From CAWCFV01 sp963794995 (lineage in GTDB: Bacteria; Actinomycetota; Actinomycetes; JACCUZ01), in assembly GCA_963794995.1 (NCBI GenBank), contig CAWCFV010000002.1, positions 3,286,001-3,350,000 on the forward strand: 64,000 nucleotides of DNA, given 5' to 3'. Below are positions 17,060 to 26,039 of this stretch, one piece after another (the first letter of the stretch is position 1; each line of letters begins with the position of its first letter). The notes under the pieces were generated by a model, which had not been told where the DNA came from, did not search any database, and saw only the letters and a list, made by a program, of their open reading frames with translations. The translations under genes were made by a program, and so were the position numbers.

Positions 17060-18404
17060 ATGCCCAGGGTCTCCCGTTCGTCCCGCACCGCGCTGCGCCT
17101 GCTCGTCGGCGCGCTCGGCGCCGCCCTGCTGGTCGGCACCGCCGGCACCGCGCCGGCCGTCGCCGCCTCCGACCCGGTGGCCCCCGCGGCCGCGCCGGCC
17201 CGCCCCGAGGGGTTCGCGCCGTACCTGCCGCAGGTGTCCTGCGACCCCACGGTCAAGCCGGGACTGGACGCCCTGCGGGACAGCCTGCTGAGCGCCTACG
17301 GCGGCCGCGACCTCGGCGTGACACGGGGCTGCGACATCGGCGGGACCAGCGAGCACAAGGAGGGCCGGGCCTGGGACTGGGGCCTCAGCGCCGCCGTCCC
17401 GGCCGAGAAGGCGGTCGCCGAGCAGTTCCTCGGCTGGCTGCTGGCCCCCGGTCCCAACGGGATGGCCGGCCTCGAACGCCCGCCGGCTCGGGGTGATGTA
17501 CGTCATCTGGAACGGCCGGATCTGGAGCTCCTACCGTGCCTCGGAGGGCTGGCGCCGGTACGGCGGCGGCGAGGGGCACGCCGGGCACATCCACATCTCG
17601 CTGGCCTGGACCGGGGCCATGAAGCGCAGCTCGTGGTGGACCGGCAAGGCCGCGGCCGTCGACTACGGCCCGTGCCGGCAGGTCGCGGGCACGCCCGCCC
17701 CGGCCTACGACGGCCCGCGCGACACGCCCTGCCCGGCGCCGGTCGACCCGGCGTCGCTGACCGGGACCCCGCTGCTGCGCCAGGGCGACAGCAGCCCGTA
17801 CGTGACCCAGCTCCAGCGCCTGCTGGCCGTGACCCCCGTGACCGGCTACTTCGGGCCGATCACCCACGGCGCGCTCGTCGCGTTCCAGTCGGCCCGCGGC
17901 CTGCCGGCCGGCGGCACCACGACCGAGGCGACCTGGGCCGCCGTCCGCAAGGCGACCGCGGTGCCGACGCCGGCCCCGGCCGCGTCCCCGGCCCCGGCCC
18001 CGGCGGGCGGCCAGACGATCACCGCCGGGCGGTCGCTGCCGTCCGTGATGCGCTACTCGGTGCGGCCCGGCGACTCGCTGAGCCGGATCGCGAAGGTGTG
18101 GCGCTCCTCGGTGCCGGCGATCCGCTCCGCGAGCCGGATGTCCGGGGACCTGATCCGGGTCGGTCAGGTGCTCGTCGTCCCGGTGCGCTCCGGCATCACG
18201 AAGTTCACCCGGACCACCGTGCGACAAGGCGACGAGGGGGTCGCCGTCAAGGCGCTGCAGACCGCGCTGCGGATGAAGAAGAAGTACCGCACCGGCTACT
18301 TCGGCCCGCTCACCGAGCGCAGGGTGAAGCGGCTCGAGAAGGCCCGCGGCTGGCCGGTCGACGGCGTGGCGGGGGCCGGCGTGTGGCGCGCCCTCGGCGC
18401 CTGA
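17060..18404 (+). pseudogene. Secreted M15-like peptidase with two peptidoglycan-binding domains and a LysM (one frameshift)
   Basis: The ATG at 17060 starts a signal peptide (RLLVGALGAALLVGTAGTAP). A domain with SEHKEGRAWDWGL and, after the frameshift, GHAGHIHISL follows: the His/Asp and His-x-His ligands of VanY/M15-like (ARB_07466-type) zinc peptidase domains. Next come a peptidoglycan-binding domain (TGYFGPITHGALVAFQSARG), a Pro/Ala linker, a LysM (YSVRPGDSLSRIAKVW) and a second binding domain ending at 18404. The frame must shift at about 17474 (GGCCTC[G]AACGCC), where removing one G restores NARRLGVMYVIWNG. All motifs on both sides are intact, so this is either a very recent mutation or a consensus error. 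Confidence 0.75.
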
Positions 18405-18526
18405 CCCGCACGAAGCACTCCGACACGCACCCCTGATCCGCGCGCGGCGCGCTGGCCGGCGTGTTCCAATACGCCTGGTCGGGGGTCGGACCGGCGGCTG
18501 CCGGACATGGGTTGGAGGCCTTCAAC

Positions 18527-18697
18527 ATGGATGTCACCGACGCCGCGGTGCGCGGCGAGCTGGAGCGGCGGCTGGCGGAGATCGCCGCGACGGAGACGGG
18601 CGACGAGGCCCACGCGCCGCTGTCCTCAGCGGACCTGATCATCTGCGTGGCCATCGTCGTCGTCTCGGTGCTCGTCGGCCTGCTGGTGACCCTCTGA
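18527..18697 (+). CDS. Small single-pass membrane protein, probable partner of the NCS1 permease
   Basis: 56 residues from the ATG at 18527, with GGAGG (18514-18518) eight bases before it. The first 35 residues are charged and helical (RGELERRLAEIAATETG) and the last 20 form one membrane helix (LIICVAIVVVSVLVGLLVTL). The TGA shares its A with the ATG of the permease gene, so the two proteins are made together. I infer an accessory or stabilising subunit, comparable to other small membrane proteins encoded ahead of transporters. No family is recognised. Confidence 0.7.
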   Translation: MDVTDAAVRGELERRLAEIAATETGDEAHAPLSSADLIICVAIVVVSVLVGLLVTL

Positions 18698-20154
18698 TGG
18701 CGGCCGAGGAGGACGTCACCCGCGAGGCCACCTTCGGCTCGCTGCCGGTGGTGCGCTCGGAGCGGGTCTGGAACTTCGCCGACTTCACCTGGGTGAACAT
18801 CGGCCTGGCCATCGCCACCTGGGCGTTCCTGGTGGGCGGTGCGACCGCGCTGCTGGTCGGCTTCACCGACGGCCTGCTCGCGATGCTGATCGGCAACGCG
18901 ATCGGTGTCGTCATCATGCTGCTGGCGAGCGTGGTCTCGAGCCAGCGCTACGGCATCGAGCAGTACACCGTGCTGCGCAGCGTCTTCGGTTTCGGCGGCG
19001 TGGCGCTGATCGTCTTCACGATCATCCTGTTCACCGAGATCGGCTGGTCCTCGCTGCTGGGCGTGATGTTCGGCCGGGCGACGACCCAGGTGTCCAACGA
19101 GGTGTTCGGCACCGACATCGGGCCCAACGACCTGCCGGTGACGCTCTTCGCGCTCGTCGCGATCGTCGCCGCGTGGGCGATCCTCGCCAAGGGCCCGTTG
19201 AGCATCCGGTTCCTCAACCGCATCGTCGCTCCCGGGCTGGCGGTGCTCACGGTCGGCATGATCGTGCTGCTCTTCACCGAGACCTCGTGGACCGAGCTGA
19301 CCAACGCCGCGCCGCTGGACCCCTTCGAGGACGACAAGCTCAACTTCGCCCTGGCCGTCGAGTTCAACCTCGGAGTCGGCTTCTCCTGGTGGCCGGTGAT
19401 GGGCAGCCTCGCGCGGCTGACCACCAGCCCTCGGTCGGCGCTGTGGCCCAGCTTCATCGGCCTGTTCGGTGCCACGATCGTCGCCCAGGTCGTGGGCATG
19501 GCCGCCGCGCTGACCCTCGGCGACTCGGACCCGACCGTCTGGATGATCCCGCTCGGCGGGGCCTGGCTCGGTGTCCTCGCCCTGGTCTTCGTCGCGTTCG
19601 CCAACCTGACGAGCCTGGCCTCGATCGTGTACTCGACCTGTCTCGCGTTCCGGCAGGCGGGCGGGAACGTCCTCACGAAGGTGAGGTGGGAGTGGCTGAC
19701 CGCGGGCTTCTTCGTCCTGCCCGCCGTGCTGGCCTTCTTCCCCGGTCTGCTCTACGACCAGTTCCTGCTGTTCGTGACATGGACGGGCGCGTTCCTCGCC
19801 GCGATCTGCGGCACGGTGGTCGCCGACTACTTCGTCCTGCGCAAGCAGCGCCTCGACATGGCCGGGCTCTACGCTCACGGCTCGGCGAGCCCCTACCACT
19901 TCACCGGTGGCTTCAACATCGCCGGCATCGTCTCGACCGGGCTGGGCGCGCTGACCTACATCGCGCTGTACAACCCGCAGACGCTGGAGACGAAGTCGGC
20001 GTTCAACCTGCTGACGGCCTCCGTCCCGGCGGTGGTCGTGGCCGGCGTGTCGCACCTGGTGCTCTCGGCCGTCCTGAGCAAGAGGTCCGGGCACGGCGGG
20101 TACGACCTCGCCGACGACGGCCCGGCCGCGCGGGTCGACAGCGAGCGGGTCTGA
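18697..20154 (+). CDS. NCS1 family permease (purine/cytosine/allantoin type)
   Basis: 485 residues and about twelve membrane helices. The N-terminal ERVWNFADFTWVNIGLAIAT is the diagnostic NCS1 segment, followed by GATALLVGFTDGLLAMLIGN. FSWWPVMGSLARLTTSPRSA in the middle and ADYFVLRKQRLDM near the C-terminus also fit Fur/CodB-like members. NCS1 proteins import nucleobases, allantoin, hydantoins or similar heterocycles with Na+ or H+. Start and stop both overlap neighbours as TGATG, giving an operon with the 56-residue protein, alcohol dehydrogenase and nitrilase-fold gene. Substrate unknown. Confidence 0.88.
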   Translation: MAAEEDVTREATFGSLPVVRSERVWNFADFTWVNIGLAIATWAFLVGGATALLVGFTDGLLAMLIGNAIGVVIMLLASVVSSQRYGIEQYTVLRSVFGFGGVALIVFTIILFTEIGWSSLLGVMFGRATTQVSNEVFGTDIGPNDLPVTLFALVAIVAAWAILAKGPLSIRFLNRIVAPGLAVLTVGMIVLLFTETSWTELTNAAPLDPFEDDKLNFALAVEFNLGVGFSWWPVMGSLARLTTSPRSALWPSFIGLFGATIVAQVVGMAAALTLGDSDPTVWMIPLGGAWLGVLALVFVAFANLTSLASIVYSTCLAFRQAGGNVLTKVRWEWLTAGFFVLPAVLAFFPGLLYDQFLLFVTWTGAFLAAICGTVVADYFVLRKQRLDMAGLYAHGSASPYHFTGGFNIAGIVSTGLGALTYIALYNPQTLETKSAFNLLTASVPAVVVAGVSHLVLSAVLSKRSGHGGYDLADDGPAARVDSERV

Positions 20155-21258
20155 TGCCGCGGACAGCCAGGGCGGCTGTCCACGACGGGCACGGCGACCG
20201 GCTGGAGATCCGTGAGGTGCAGGTCGCCGACCCGGGGCCGGGGGAGGTGCTGGTCCGGCTGCGCGCCTCCGGCGTGTGCGGGTCCGACCGGCACGTCCTC
20301 GACGGGGAGTGGCAGCTGCCGACGCCGACCGTGATGGGCCACGAGGGAGCGGGCGTGGTCGAGGAGGTCGGGGAGGGCGTCGTCGACGTCCGCGTCGGCG
20401 ACCACGTGGTGCTGTCCTGGTACTACCCGTGCCGCCGCTGCCGAGCCGTGCGTCCGTGGGGAGGCGTGGGCCTGCACCGGCACCCGGTCCGGCGAGTGCC
20501 TGCTTCCCGACGGGACGACGCGGCTCACCGACGGCGAGGGCGCCACCGTCTACCCCTACCTCGCGGTCGGCACCATGAGCGAGTACGCCGTGGTGGCCGA
20601 GTCCGCCGCGGTCACGATCCCCGCTGAGGTGCCCTTCGACGTCGCCAGCCTCATCGGTTGCTCGGTGACGACGGGTGTCGGGGCCGTGGTGAACAACGCG
20701 CGCGTCGAGGCGGGTGCCTCGGCGGTCGTCCTCGGCTGCGGCGGCGTGGGCCTCTCGGTCGTCATGGGCCTCGCCCTCGTCGGTGCCCACCCGGTCGTCG
20801 CCGTCGACACCAGTGAGGAGAAGCTGGAGGCCGCCCGCTCGTTCGGTGCGACCCACGCCGTCCGCGCCGGCCCGGACCTCGTCGCGGCCGTCACGGCGGT
20901 CGCGCCGGGCGGCGCCGACTACGTCTTCGAGGTCATCGGCCGGACGCAGAGCATCGAGCAGGTCCCGGGCCTGCTCGCCACCGGCGGCACGGGCGTGCTC
21001 GTCGGGCTGCCCGCGGCCGGGGCGACCGCGGCGATCGACGTGCTCGCGCTGGCCGAGGCAGGCAAGACCCTCGTGGGGTCGAACTACGGTGGGGCCGTGC
21101 CCAGCATCGACTTCCCGCGGATCGCCACGCTGTACCTCGCCGGCCGCCTGCCGCTGGACGACCTGATCTCGCACCGGGTGCCGCTGTCCGAGGTCAACGA
21201 GGCGTTCGACGCCATGCGCGCCGGCCAGCGGACCCGCACCGTCCTCATCTTCGACTGA
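20154..21258 (+). pseudogene. Zinc-dependent alcohol dehydrogenase (one frameshift)
   Basis: The ATG at 20154 overlaps the permease stop. The first part carries ASGVCGSDRHVLDGEW and MGHEGAGVVEEVGEG (catalytic zinc), and the part after 20446 carries LGCGGVGLSVVMG (NAD binding) and ends DAMRAGQRTRTVLIFD. Between them one extra base at about 20442-20445 breaks the frame. Without it the text reads C-x2-C-x2-C-x7-C (ending VRGEAWAC), a perfect structural zinc loop. The class resembles class III/mycothiol-linked dehydrogenases. Since both halves are well preserved the break is recent or an error. By context it oxidises an alcohol derived from the permease substrate (inference). Confidence 0.75.
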
Positions 21259-21267
21259 GGGGTCCGG

Positions 21268-23005
21268 GTGCACGAGGACGCCGGCCGGACCGGACCTTCG
21301 CGGGCGACCGTGGGCGCGGTGCAGCTGGTCGCCGTGCGGGGCGACAAGGCCGCGAACCTGGACGCGATCGAGGAGCTCGGTGCCGCCGCGGCGGCGGCGG
21401 GTGCGCTGGTCGTCGTCGCCCCGGAGATGGCCGTGACGGGCTACTGCTGGCCGGACGAGGCCGAGGTGCGCGCTCTCGCCGAGCCGCTGGACGGGCCGGT
21501 GGTGCACCGGCTCACCCGGCTCGCGCACGGGACGGGAGCGTGGTTCGTCGTCGGCCTGCCCGAGCTGTCCGGTGACGGGCTGCTGTACAACAGCTGCGTC
21601 CTGGTCGGGCCCGACGGGCTCCTCGGGGTGTACCGCAAGACCCATCCGTTCCTCGCCGACCCCTTCTGGGCCGTCGACGGGGACCGCCTTCCGCCCGTGT
21701 GGGAGACGCCGGCCGGGCGGGTGGCGCCGCTCATCTGCGCCGACCTCGACCACCCCGAGCCGGCGCGGTACGCCGCGCTCGCCGGGGCCGGGTGGCTCGC
21801 GGTGCCGACGGCGTGGGTCGACGAGCCCGGCCCCAGTGCGACCTGGCGGCTGCGCGCCTGGGAGAACGCGATGCCGGTCGTCGCCGCCGACATGGCCGGC
21901 CACGAGCTCGGCATCCAGTTCAGCGGTGGGAGCGCCGTGATCGAGCACGACGGTGCCGTGGTCGCCGCGCTCGACGCCGGAGCCGGTCACGTCACCGGGA
22001 CCCTCGACCTGGCCGCGGGTGCCCGGCGGCGCGCGGCGCTCCTGTCGGGGCGGCGCCCCGCGGAGTACCGGCCCCTCGCCCTGTCCTCGCGATGGCCCCG
22101 GGGCGGCCACGACGGACCGTTCACCCCGACGCACGAGGCGGCGGCCGTCGGCGTCGCCGTGCTCGCCGCCGCGCCGGGGGAGGTCCCGCCCCTCGACGCG
22201 CCCGCCGGCCTGGCGGTGCTGCCGGCCTTCCACCTGTGCGGCGGGGTGCCGGCCGGCGAGGCGGCTGCGCGCACGGCGGCCGCCCGGTGGGCGGAGGCCC
22301 TGGACCGGCTGGTCGCCCTCGCCCGCGAGCATCGCTGCGAGGTGGTCACGACTCTCGTCGAGCCGGGTCGTCACGACGCCCTGCACGTGAGCGTCGTCGC
22401 GGTCGACGGCTCGGGGGTCACCGCGCACCGGCGGACCACGCACCTGGGCCCGCACTCGTCATGGGCCGTCCCCGGTGAACCGCTGGCCCCCGCGCGTGCA
22501 CGAGCGCGGCTGGGGCCGGCTGGGCCTGCTCGGCGGCGACGAGCTCGAGGCCTTCGAGCCGTCCCGCGTGCTGGCCGTCCGGGGCGCCGACGTGCTCGCC
22601 GTCCCCGCGTCGCTCCGGTGGCCGTGGCCGGTCCGCTTCGACGGGACGGCCGTCCCCCTGGGCCCGGGGCTGGTGGAGCCGGATCCCTGCTTCGCCCATC
22701 CGGCCCGGCTGCGGGCAGGTGACTCGCACATGTGGATCGCCTTCGCCAACGCGGGCACCGCCCCGCCCGGTGGTGTCTTCGCGCCGGACCACGTGAGCGT
22801 CCCGCGCGTCGAGGTGCTCAGCCCGGCCGGCGGGGGCTGGGCCTGGGCCACCTGCGCCACGGGCGGTACCGGGGGCATGGGGGAGGTCTGCGCCACCAAG
22901 CCGCAGCTCGCCCGCAGGCGGACCGACCTCTTCGCCCGTCCCCTGCTCGGTCCCGCCGTGGAACCGGCGTCGGCGACCCCGCCTGCACCTAGGCTCGGGA
23001 CATGA
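21268..23005 (+). pseudogene. Tandem carbon-nitrogen hydrolase (nitrilase-fold) protein, second domain degenerate (one frameshift)
   Basis: About 578 residues if the frame is joined at about 22491-22493, where one extra G sits in CCCCCGCGCG. Domain 1 (residues about 10-265) has the nitrilase triad: Glu in VVAPEMAVTGYCWP, Lys in VYRKTHPFL and Cys in LICADLDHPEPAR. Domain 2 repeats the fold, but the Glu position reads LPAFHLCGG, the Lys position HRRTTHL and the Cys position GLLGGDELEAF, so it lacks all three and is probably structural or regulatory. The fusion suggests a pseudo-dimer. Start GTG at 21268, ten bases after the dehydrogenase stop; the end overlaps the NYN gene by four bases. Likely an amidase or carbamoylase acting on the imported compound. 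Confidence 0.7.
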
Positions 23006-23604
23006 CCGACAGCACGACCGACACCATGAGCGGGAGCCCGGCCGCGGCCGAGCGCACCACCTACCTGGTCGTCGACGGCGAGAACATCGACGCCACGCTC
23101 GGCATGTCGGTGCTGAGCCGCCGGCCGAACCCCGACGAGCGGCCGCGCTGGGAGAAGGTGCGCGAGTTCGCCGAGGAGCGCTGGGGGCAGCCGGTCAAGG
23201 CGCTGTTCTTCCTCAACGCCACCAACGGCCACCTGCCGATGTCGTTCGTGTCGGCGCTGCTGGCCATGCAGTACCGGCCGATCCCGTTAGCCGGTGAGCC
23301 GGGTCAGAAGGTGGTCGACATCGCCGTCCAGCGCACGCTGGAGGCGATCGAAGCCCTGCCCGGTGACGTGCTGCTCGCCAGCCACGACGGAGACTTCCTG
23401 CCCCAGGTCGAGGGTCTGCTGGGCGGGGACCGCCGGGTGGGGATCCTCGGTTTCCGGGAGTTCGTGAACCTCCGGTTCAGCGAGCTGGCCGAGAAGGGCC
23501 TCGAGGTGTTCGACCTCGAGGACGACGTGCGGTGCTTCACCGGCGTGCTGCCCCGGGTGCGGATCATCCCGATCGCCGACTTCGACCCCACCCGCTTCCT
23601 CTAG
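23002..23604 (+). CDS. NYN domain protein (PIN-like putative RNase)
   Basis: 200 residues. After a 20-residue tail, TYLVVDGENIDATLG supplies the first NYN acidic cluster. The second lies in GQKVVDIAVQRTLEAIEALP and the third in DVLLASHDGDFLPQVEGLL: the conserved Asp residues of the NYN/DUF88 (LabA-like) branch of the PIN fold, expected to bind metal and cleave RNA. The C-terminus (RIIPIADFDPTRFL) is a short tail. The ATG overlaps the stop of the nitrilase-fold gene (ATGA), so it is at least co-transcribed, though a functional link is not obvious. Confidence 0.85.
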   Translation: MTDSTTDTMSGSPAAAERTTYLVVDGENIDATLGMSVLSRRPNPDERPRWEKVREFAEERWGQPVKALFFLNATNGHLPMSFVSALLAMQYRPIPLAGEPGQKVVDIAVQRTLEAIEALPGDVLLASHDGDFLPQVEGLLGGDRRVGILGFREFVNLRFSELAEKGLEVFDLEDDVRCFTGVLPRVRIIPIADFDPTRFL

Positions 23605-23740
23605 GCGGCCGGTGGTGCCGCACGACCCGCCGCAACGGGGGTGTCGTGCAACCGGTCCGCGGGGTCCCGCGTCTTCCTCGTTGCCGCATCCGGGACGGGC
23701 CCGGGCGGGACCGGCCCCCGGCCGCGCAGAGGAGACCGAG

Positions 23741-24427
23741 ATGTCCCGTCACGCCAGCAGTGCCTCCCACCGGACCAGCGGCGCGGCCTTCGTCGTGGCG
23801 GTCCTTGCGACCACTGCCGCTGCGACGGCCGTCGGCACCGTGTCCGCCGCCGATCTCGCCGGTGCCGGCGCCACAGGTGCTCCCACGACCGCGACCGAGC
23901 CGCGGGACGCACTGCTGCCGGCCCGGCGGATGCCGGTCGTCAACCAGGTCCAGGACTGGGAGAAGGTCGCCGTCCGGCACCGCCGGGTGAGCACCGCCCA
24001 GCCCGCCCGCCTCAAGGCCCTCGGCTTCGAGGACAGGGCACGTCGCGACGTCGCGATCCCCGGAGGCGAGGCGACCAGTGTCGTGCTGACCTTCGACGAC
24101 CGGGCCGGGGCCAGGGCCGCCTACCGCGCGATCAAGCGCTGGCGCTCGCACACCGGCGACAACATCCCGGCCGGCGGCCGGCTGCTGTTCACGGACAGGC
24201 GGCGCCAGGTCGACGTGCCGGCCGGCCGCGGTTCGTACTTCTCCTTCGCCTTCAAGACCGACAAGGACGACGTCGAGGGCACCTTCGAGTGGCTCGGCGT
24301 CACCCGGCGCGGTGCGGCCGTGTCGGTGGTGGCGTGGCGGATCGACGGCCAGGACGCGAACTACGAGGTCGACCCGACGATCGCGTCGGTGCGGACCGCG
24401 AACGCGAGGCTGGCCCGCCTGGGCTGA
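23741..24427 (+). CDS. Secreted protein of unknown function
   Basis: 228 residues, ATG at 23741 with AGAGGAGA upstream. A signal peptide (GAAFVVAVLATTAAATAVG) ends near residue 40, and the mature part is soluble. Residues about 65-225 form one domain with RVSTAQPARLKALGF, VVLTFDDRAGARAAYRAIKRW, RGSYFSFAF and FEWLGVTRRGAAVSVVAWRI. It contains no cysteines and no catalytic motif I recognise. A strong stem-loop follows 13 bases after the stop, so it is probably monocistronic. Function unknown. Confidence 0.75.
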   Translation: MSRHASSASHRTSGAAFVVAVLATTAAATAVGTVSAADLAGAGATGAPTTATEPRDALLPARRMPVVNQVQDWEKVAVRHRRVSTAQPARLKALGFEDRARRDVAIPGGEATSVVLTFDDRAGARAAYRAIKRWRSHTGDNIPAGGRLLFTDRRRQVDVPAGRGSYFSFAFKTDKDDVEGTFEWLGVTRRGAAVSVVAWRIDGQDANYEVDPTIASVRTANARLARLG

Positions 24428-24439
24428 CGAGCCCGCACC

Positions 24440-24478
24440 CCGCAGGGGCGCTCCCGGTCCGCCGGGGCGCCCCTGCGG
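24440..24478 (+). terminator. U-less stem-loop terminator
   Basis: CCGCAGGGGCGC (24440-24451) and GCGCCCCTGCGG (24467-24478) form a perfect 12-bp stem with a 15-base loop right after the secreted-protein gene. No T run follows, as is common for actinomycete terminators. Two direct copies of CTGATGCGC come just after it. Confidence 0.65.
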
Positions 24479-24522
24479 CCCTCTGATGCGCCCCTGATGC
24501 GCACCGCGGAGGGCTGCGGCGG

Positions 24523-24562
24523 CTGTCCACAGCACGGTTCGGTGACGGATGCCTGTGGACAG
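24523..24562. promoter_or_regulatory. Inverted repeat upstream of the DUF222-HNH gene
   Basis: CTGTCCACAG (24523-24532) and CTGTGGACAG (24553-24562) are a perfect 10-bp inverted repeat with a 20-base spacer, ending 79 bases before the ATG. The TGTGGA core also occurs four times ahead of the RNA array at 42.7 kb. It may be an operator or DnaA-box-like site. Confidence 0.4.
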
Positions 24563-24641
24563 CGAATGCGTTGTGCCGCAACGCTTTCCGCCGCTCCGAG
24601 CGGTGCGGGTTGTGTCCGGGGGTGGGCGTAGGTTCACCGGC

Positions 24642-25958
24642 ATGAGCAGCCCCACGATCACCGCGGTCGCGCACCCGGCGCGACTCGCGCTGGCCGTGGT
24701 CGACGCGGGCGTCGAGGAGCTGGCCGCGGCGAACCTCTGGTCGATGTCCGAGCACGAGCTGCTCACCGTCCGGATCGACGCCGAGGCGACCCGGGGCCGG
24801 CTGGACGCCGTCGTGCTGGCGATGACCCGGGAGATCGACGGCCGCGGTGCGGCCGTCCGCGCGGGGGCCTCCTCGACCGCGGCGTGGCTGCGCGGCCGCT
24901 GCCTGCAGCGCCCGGCCGTCGCGCACGCGGAGGTCCGGCTGGCGGCCGACCTGGACCGGCAGCTGCCGGCCCTGGCTGCGGCCCTGGCCGCGGGACAGGT
25001 GTCGCACGAGTCCGCCCGGGTCGTGGCCGACACCCTCCGGAGGCTCCCGGCGGCGGTCGACGCGGCGACGAGGGCGCGGGGGGAGGCTTTCCTGGTCGAC
25101 CAGGCCCGGCGCCACGACGCCGCTGCGGTGGCGACCCTCGGTCGGCACCTGCTGGACCGGCTGGACCCCGCCGGTGGCGCCGACCTCGAGCGCGAGGACT
25201 CGCTGCGCGCCGAGGCCGAGGCCTTCACCGTCACCCACGACCTGCACGGCGGGCGCGGGGTCACCGGACGGCTGACCCCTGAGCACGGCGCCACCCTCGA
25301 CGCCGCGCTCGACGTCCTCGCCGCGCCCACTCCGCGGGCCGACGGCACCCCCGACCCGCGCACCCCGGCGAAGCGACGGGCAGACGCCTTGATGCTGCTC
25401 GTGTCCTGGGGGCTGGCGTCCGAGCAGATGCCGATGGCCGGTGGCGAGGCCGTCACCATGACCGTGGTCACGACTCCCGGCCACCTGCAGGCCCTGAGCC
25501 GGCCGGACGCTCCGCCCGGCGACCACACCGCGTTCCTCGAGGACGGCACCCCGCTCTCGCCCGAGACCACCCGACGGCTGGGCTGCGACGCCTGGCTGGT
25601 GGCCGCCGTCGTGGACAGCGCCGGGGCCCTGCTCGACATCGGTCGCCGGTCCCGAGTCGTCCCGGCTGCCCTCCGCCGGGCGCTGTTCGTGCGTGACGGC
25701 GGCTGTGCCTTCCCCGGCTGCGGCCGGCCGACCCGCTGGTGCCACGCCCACCACATCCGGCACTGGGCACACGGCGGCCCGACTGCCCTGTCGAACCTGG
25801 TGCTCCTGTGCGCCCATCACCACCGGGTCGTCCACCACGACGGCTGGCAGGTGCACGTCGGGGACCAGCGGCTCCCGGTCTTCACCCCACCGAGATGGGT
25901 CGACCCCGACCAAGTGCCCCGGCCAGCCTGGCGACCGCTCACGATCCTGCGCACCTGA
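24642..25958 (+). CDS. HNH endonuclease domain protein with DUF222
   Basis: 438 residues. The N-terminal 300 residues are the helical DUF222 domain (AEATRGRLDAVVLAMTREID, then GASSTAAWLRGRCLQRPAVA). The C-terminus carries a classical HNH zinc finger nuclease: CAFPGCGRPTRWCHAHHI, then HWAHGGPTALSNLVLLCAHH and HRVVHH. Actinomycetes often carry many copies of this family, sometimes associated with mobile DNA; biological targets are not established. The ATG at 24642 is chosen because the upstream in-frame segment contains the inverted repeat. GC and codon use do not differ from the neighbours. No transposase or intron boundary is visible. Confidence 0.9.
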   Translation: MSSPTITAVAHPARLALAVVDAGVEELAAANLWSMSEHELLTVRIDAEATRGRLDAVVLAMTREIDGRGAAVRAGASSTAAWLRGRCLQRPAVAHAEVRLAADLDRQLPALAAALAAGQVSHESARVVADTLRRLPAAVDAATRARGEAFLVDQARRHDAAAVATLGRHLLDRLDPAGGADLEREDSLRAEAEAFTVTHDLHGGRGVTGRLTPEHGATLDAALDVLAAPTPRADGTPDPRTPAKRRADALMLLVSWGLASEQMPMAGGEAVTMTVVTTPGHLQALSRPDAPPGDHTAFLEDGTPLSPETTRRLGCDAWLVAAVVDSAGALLDIGRRSRVVPAALRRALFVRDGGCAFPGCGRPTRWCHAHHIRHWAHGGPTALSNLVLLCAHHHRVVHHDGWQVHVGDQRLPVFTPPRWVDPDQVPRPAWRPLTILRT

Positions 25959-26039
25959 GACGGACCGAGCAGCAGAGTCACACTCGGCCCGGATCGCGCG
26001 TCAGTGGGGTGACCCAGCGGACGTGGAAGGGTGGAGGCC

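Noticed and set aside
18310..22455. A 1381-residue open frame on the minus strand
   Set aside because: It is antisense to five well-supported genes, has strongly biased Arg/Gly/Asp composition from GC-rich codon shadows and no recognisable domain.
24642..25958. Mobile intron or inserted homing element carrying the HNH gene
   Set aside because: No interrupted gene, target-site duplication or intron-like structure around it; codon use equals the neighbours.
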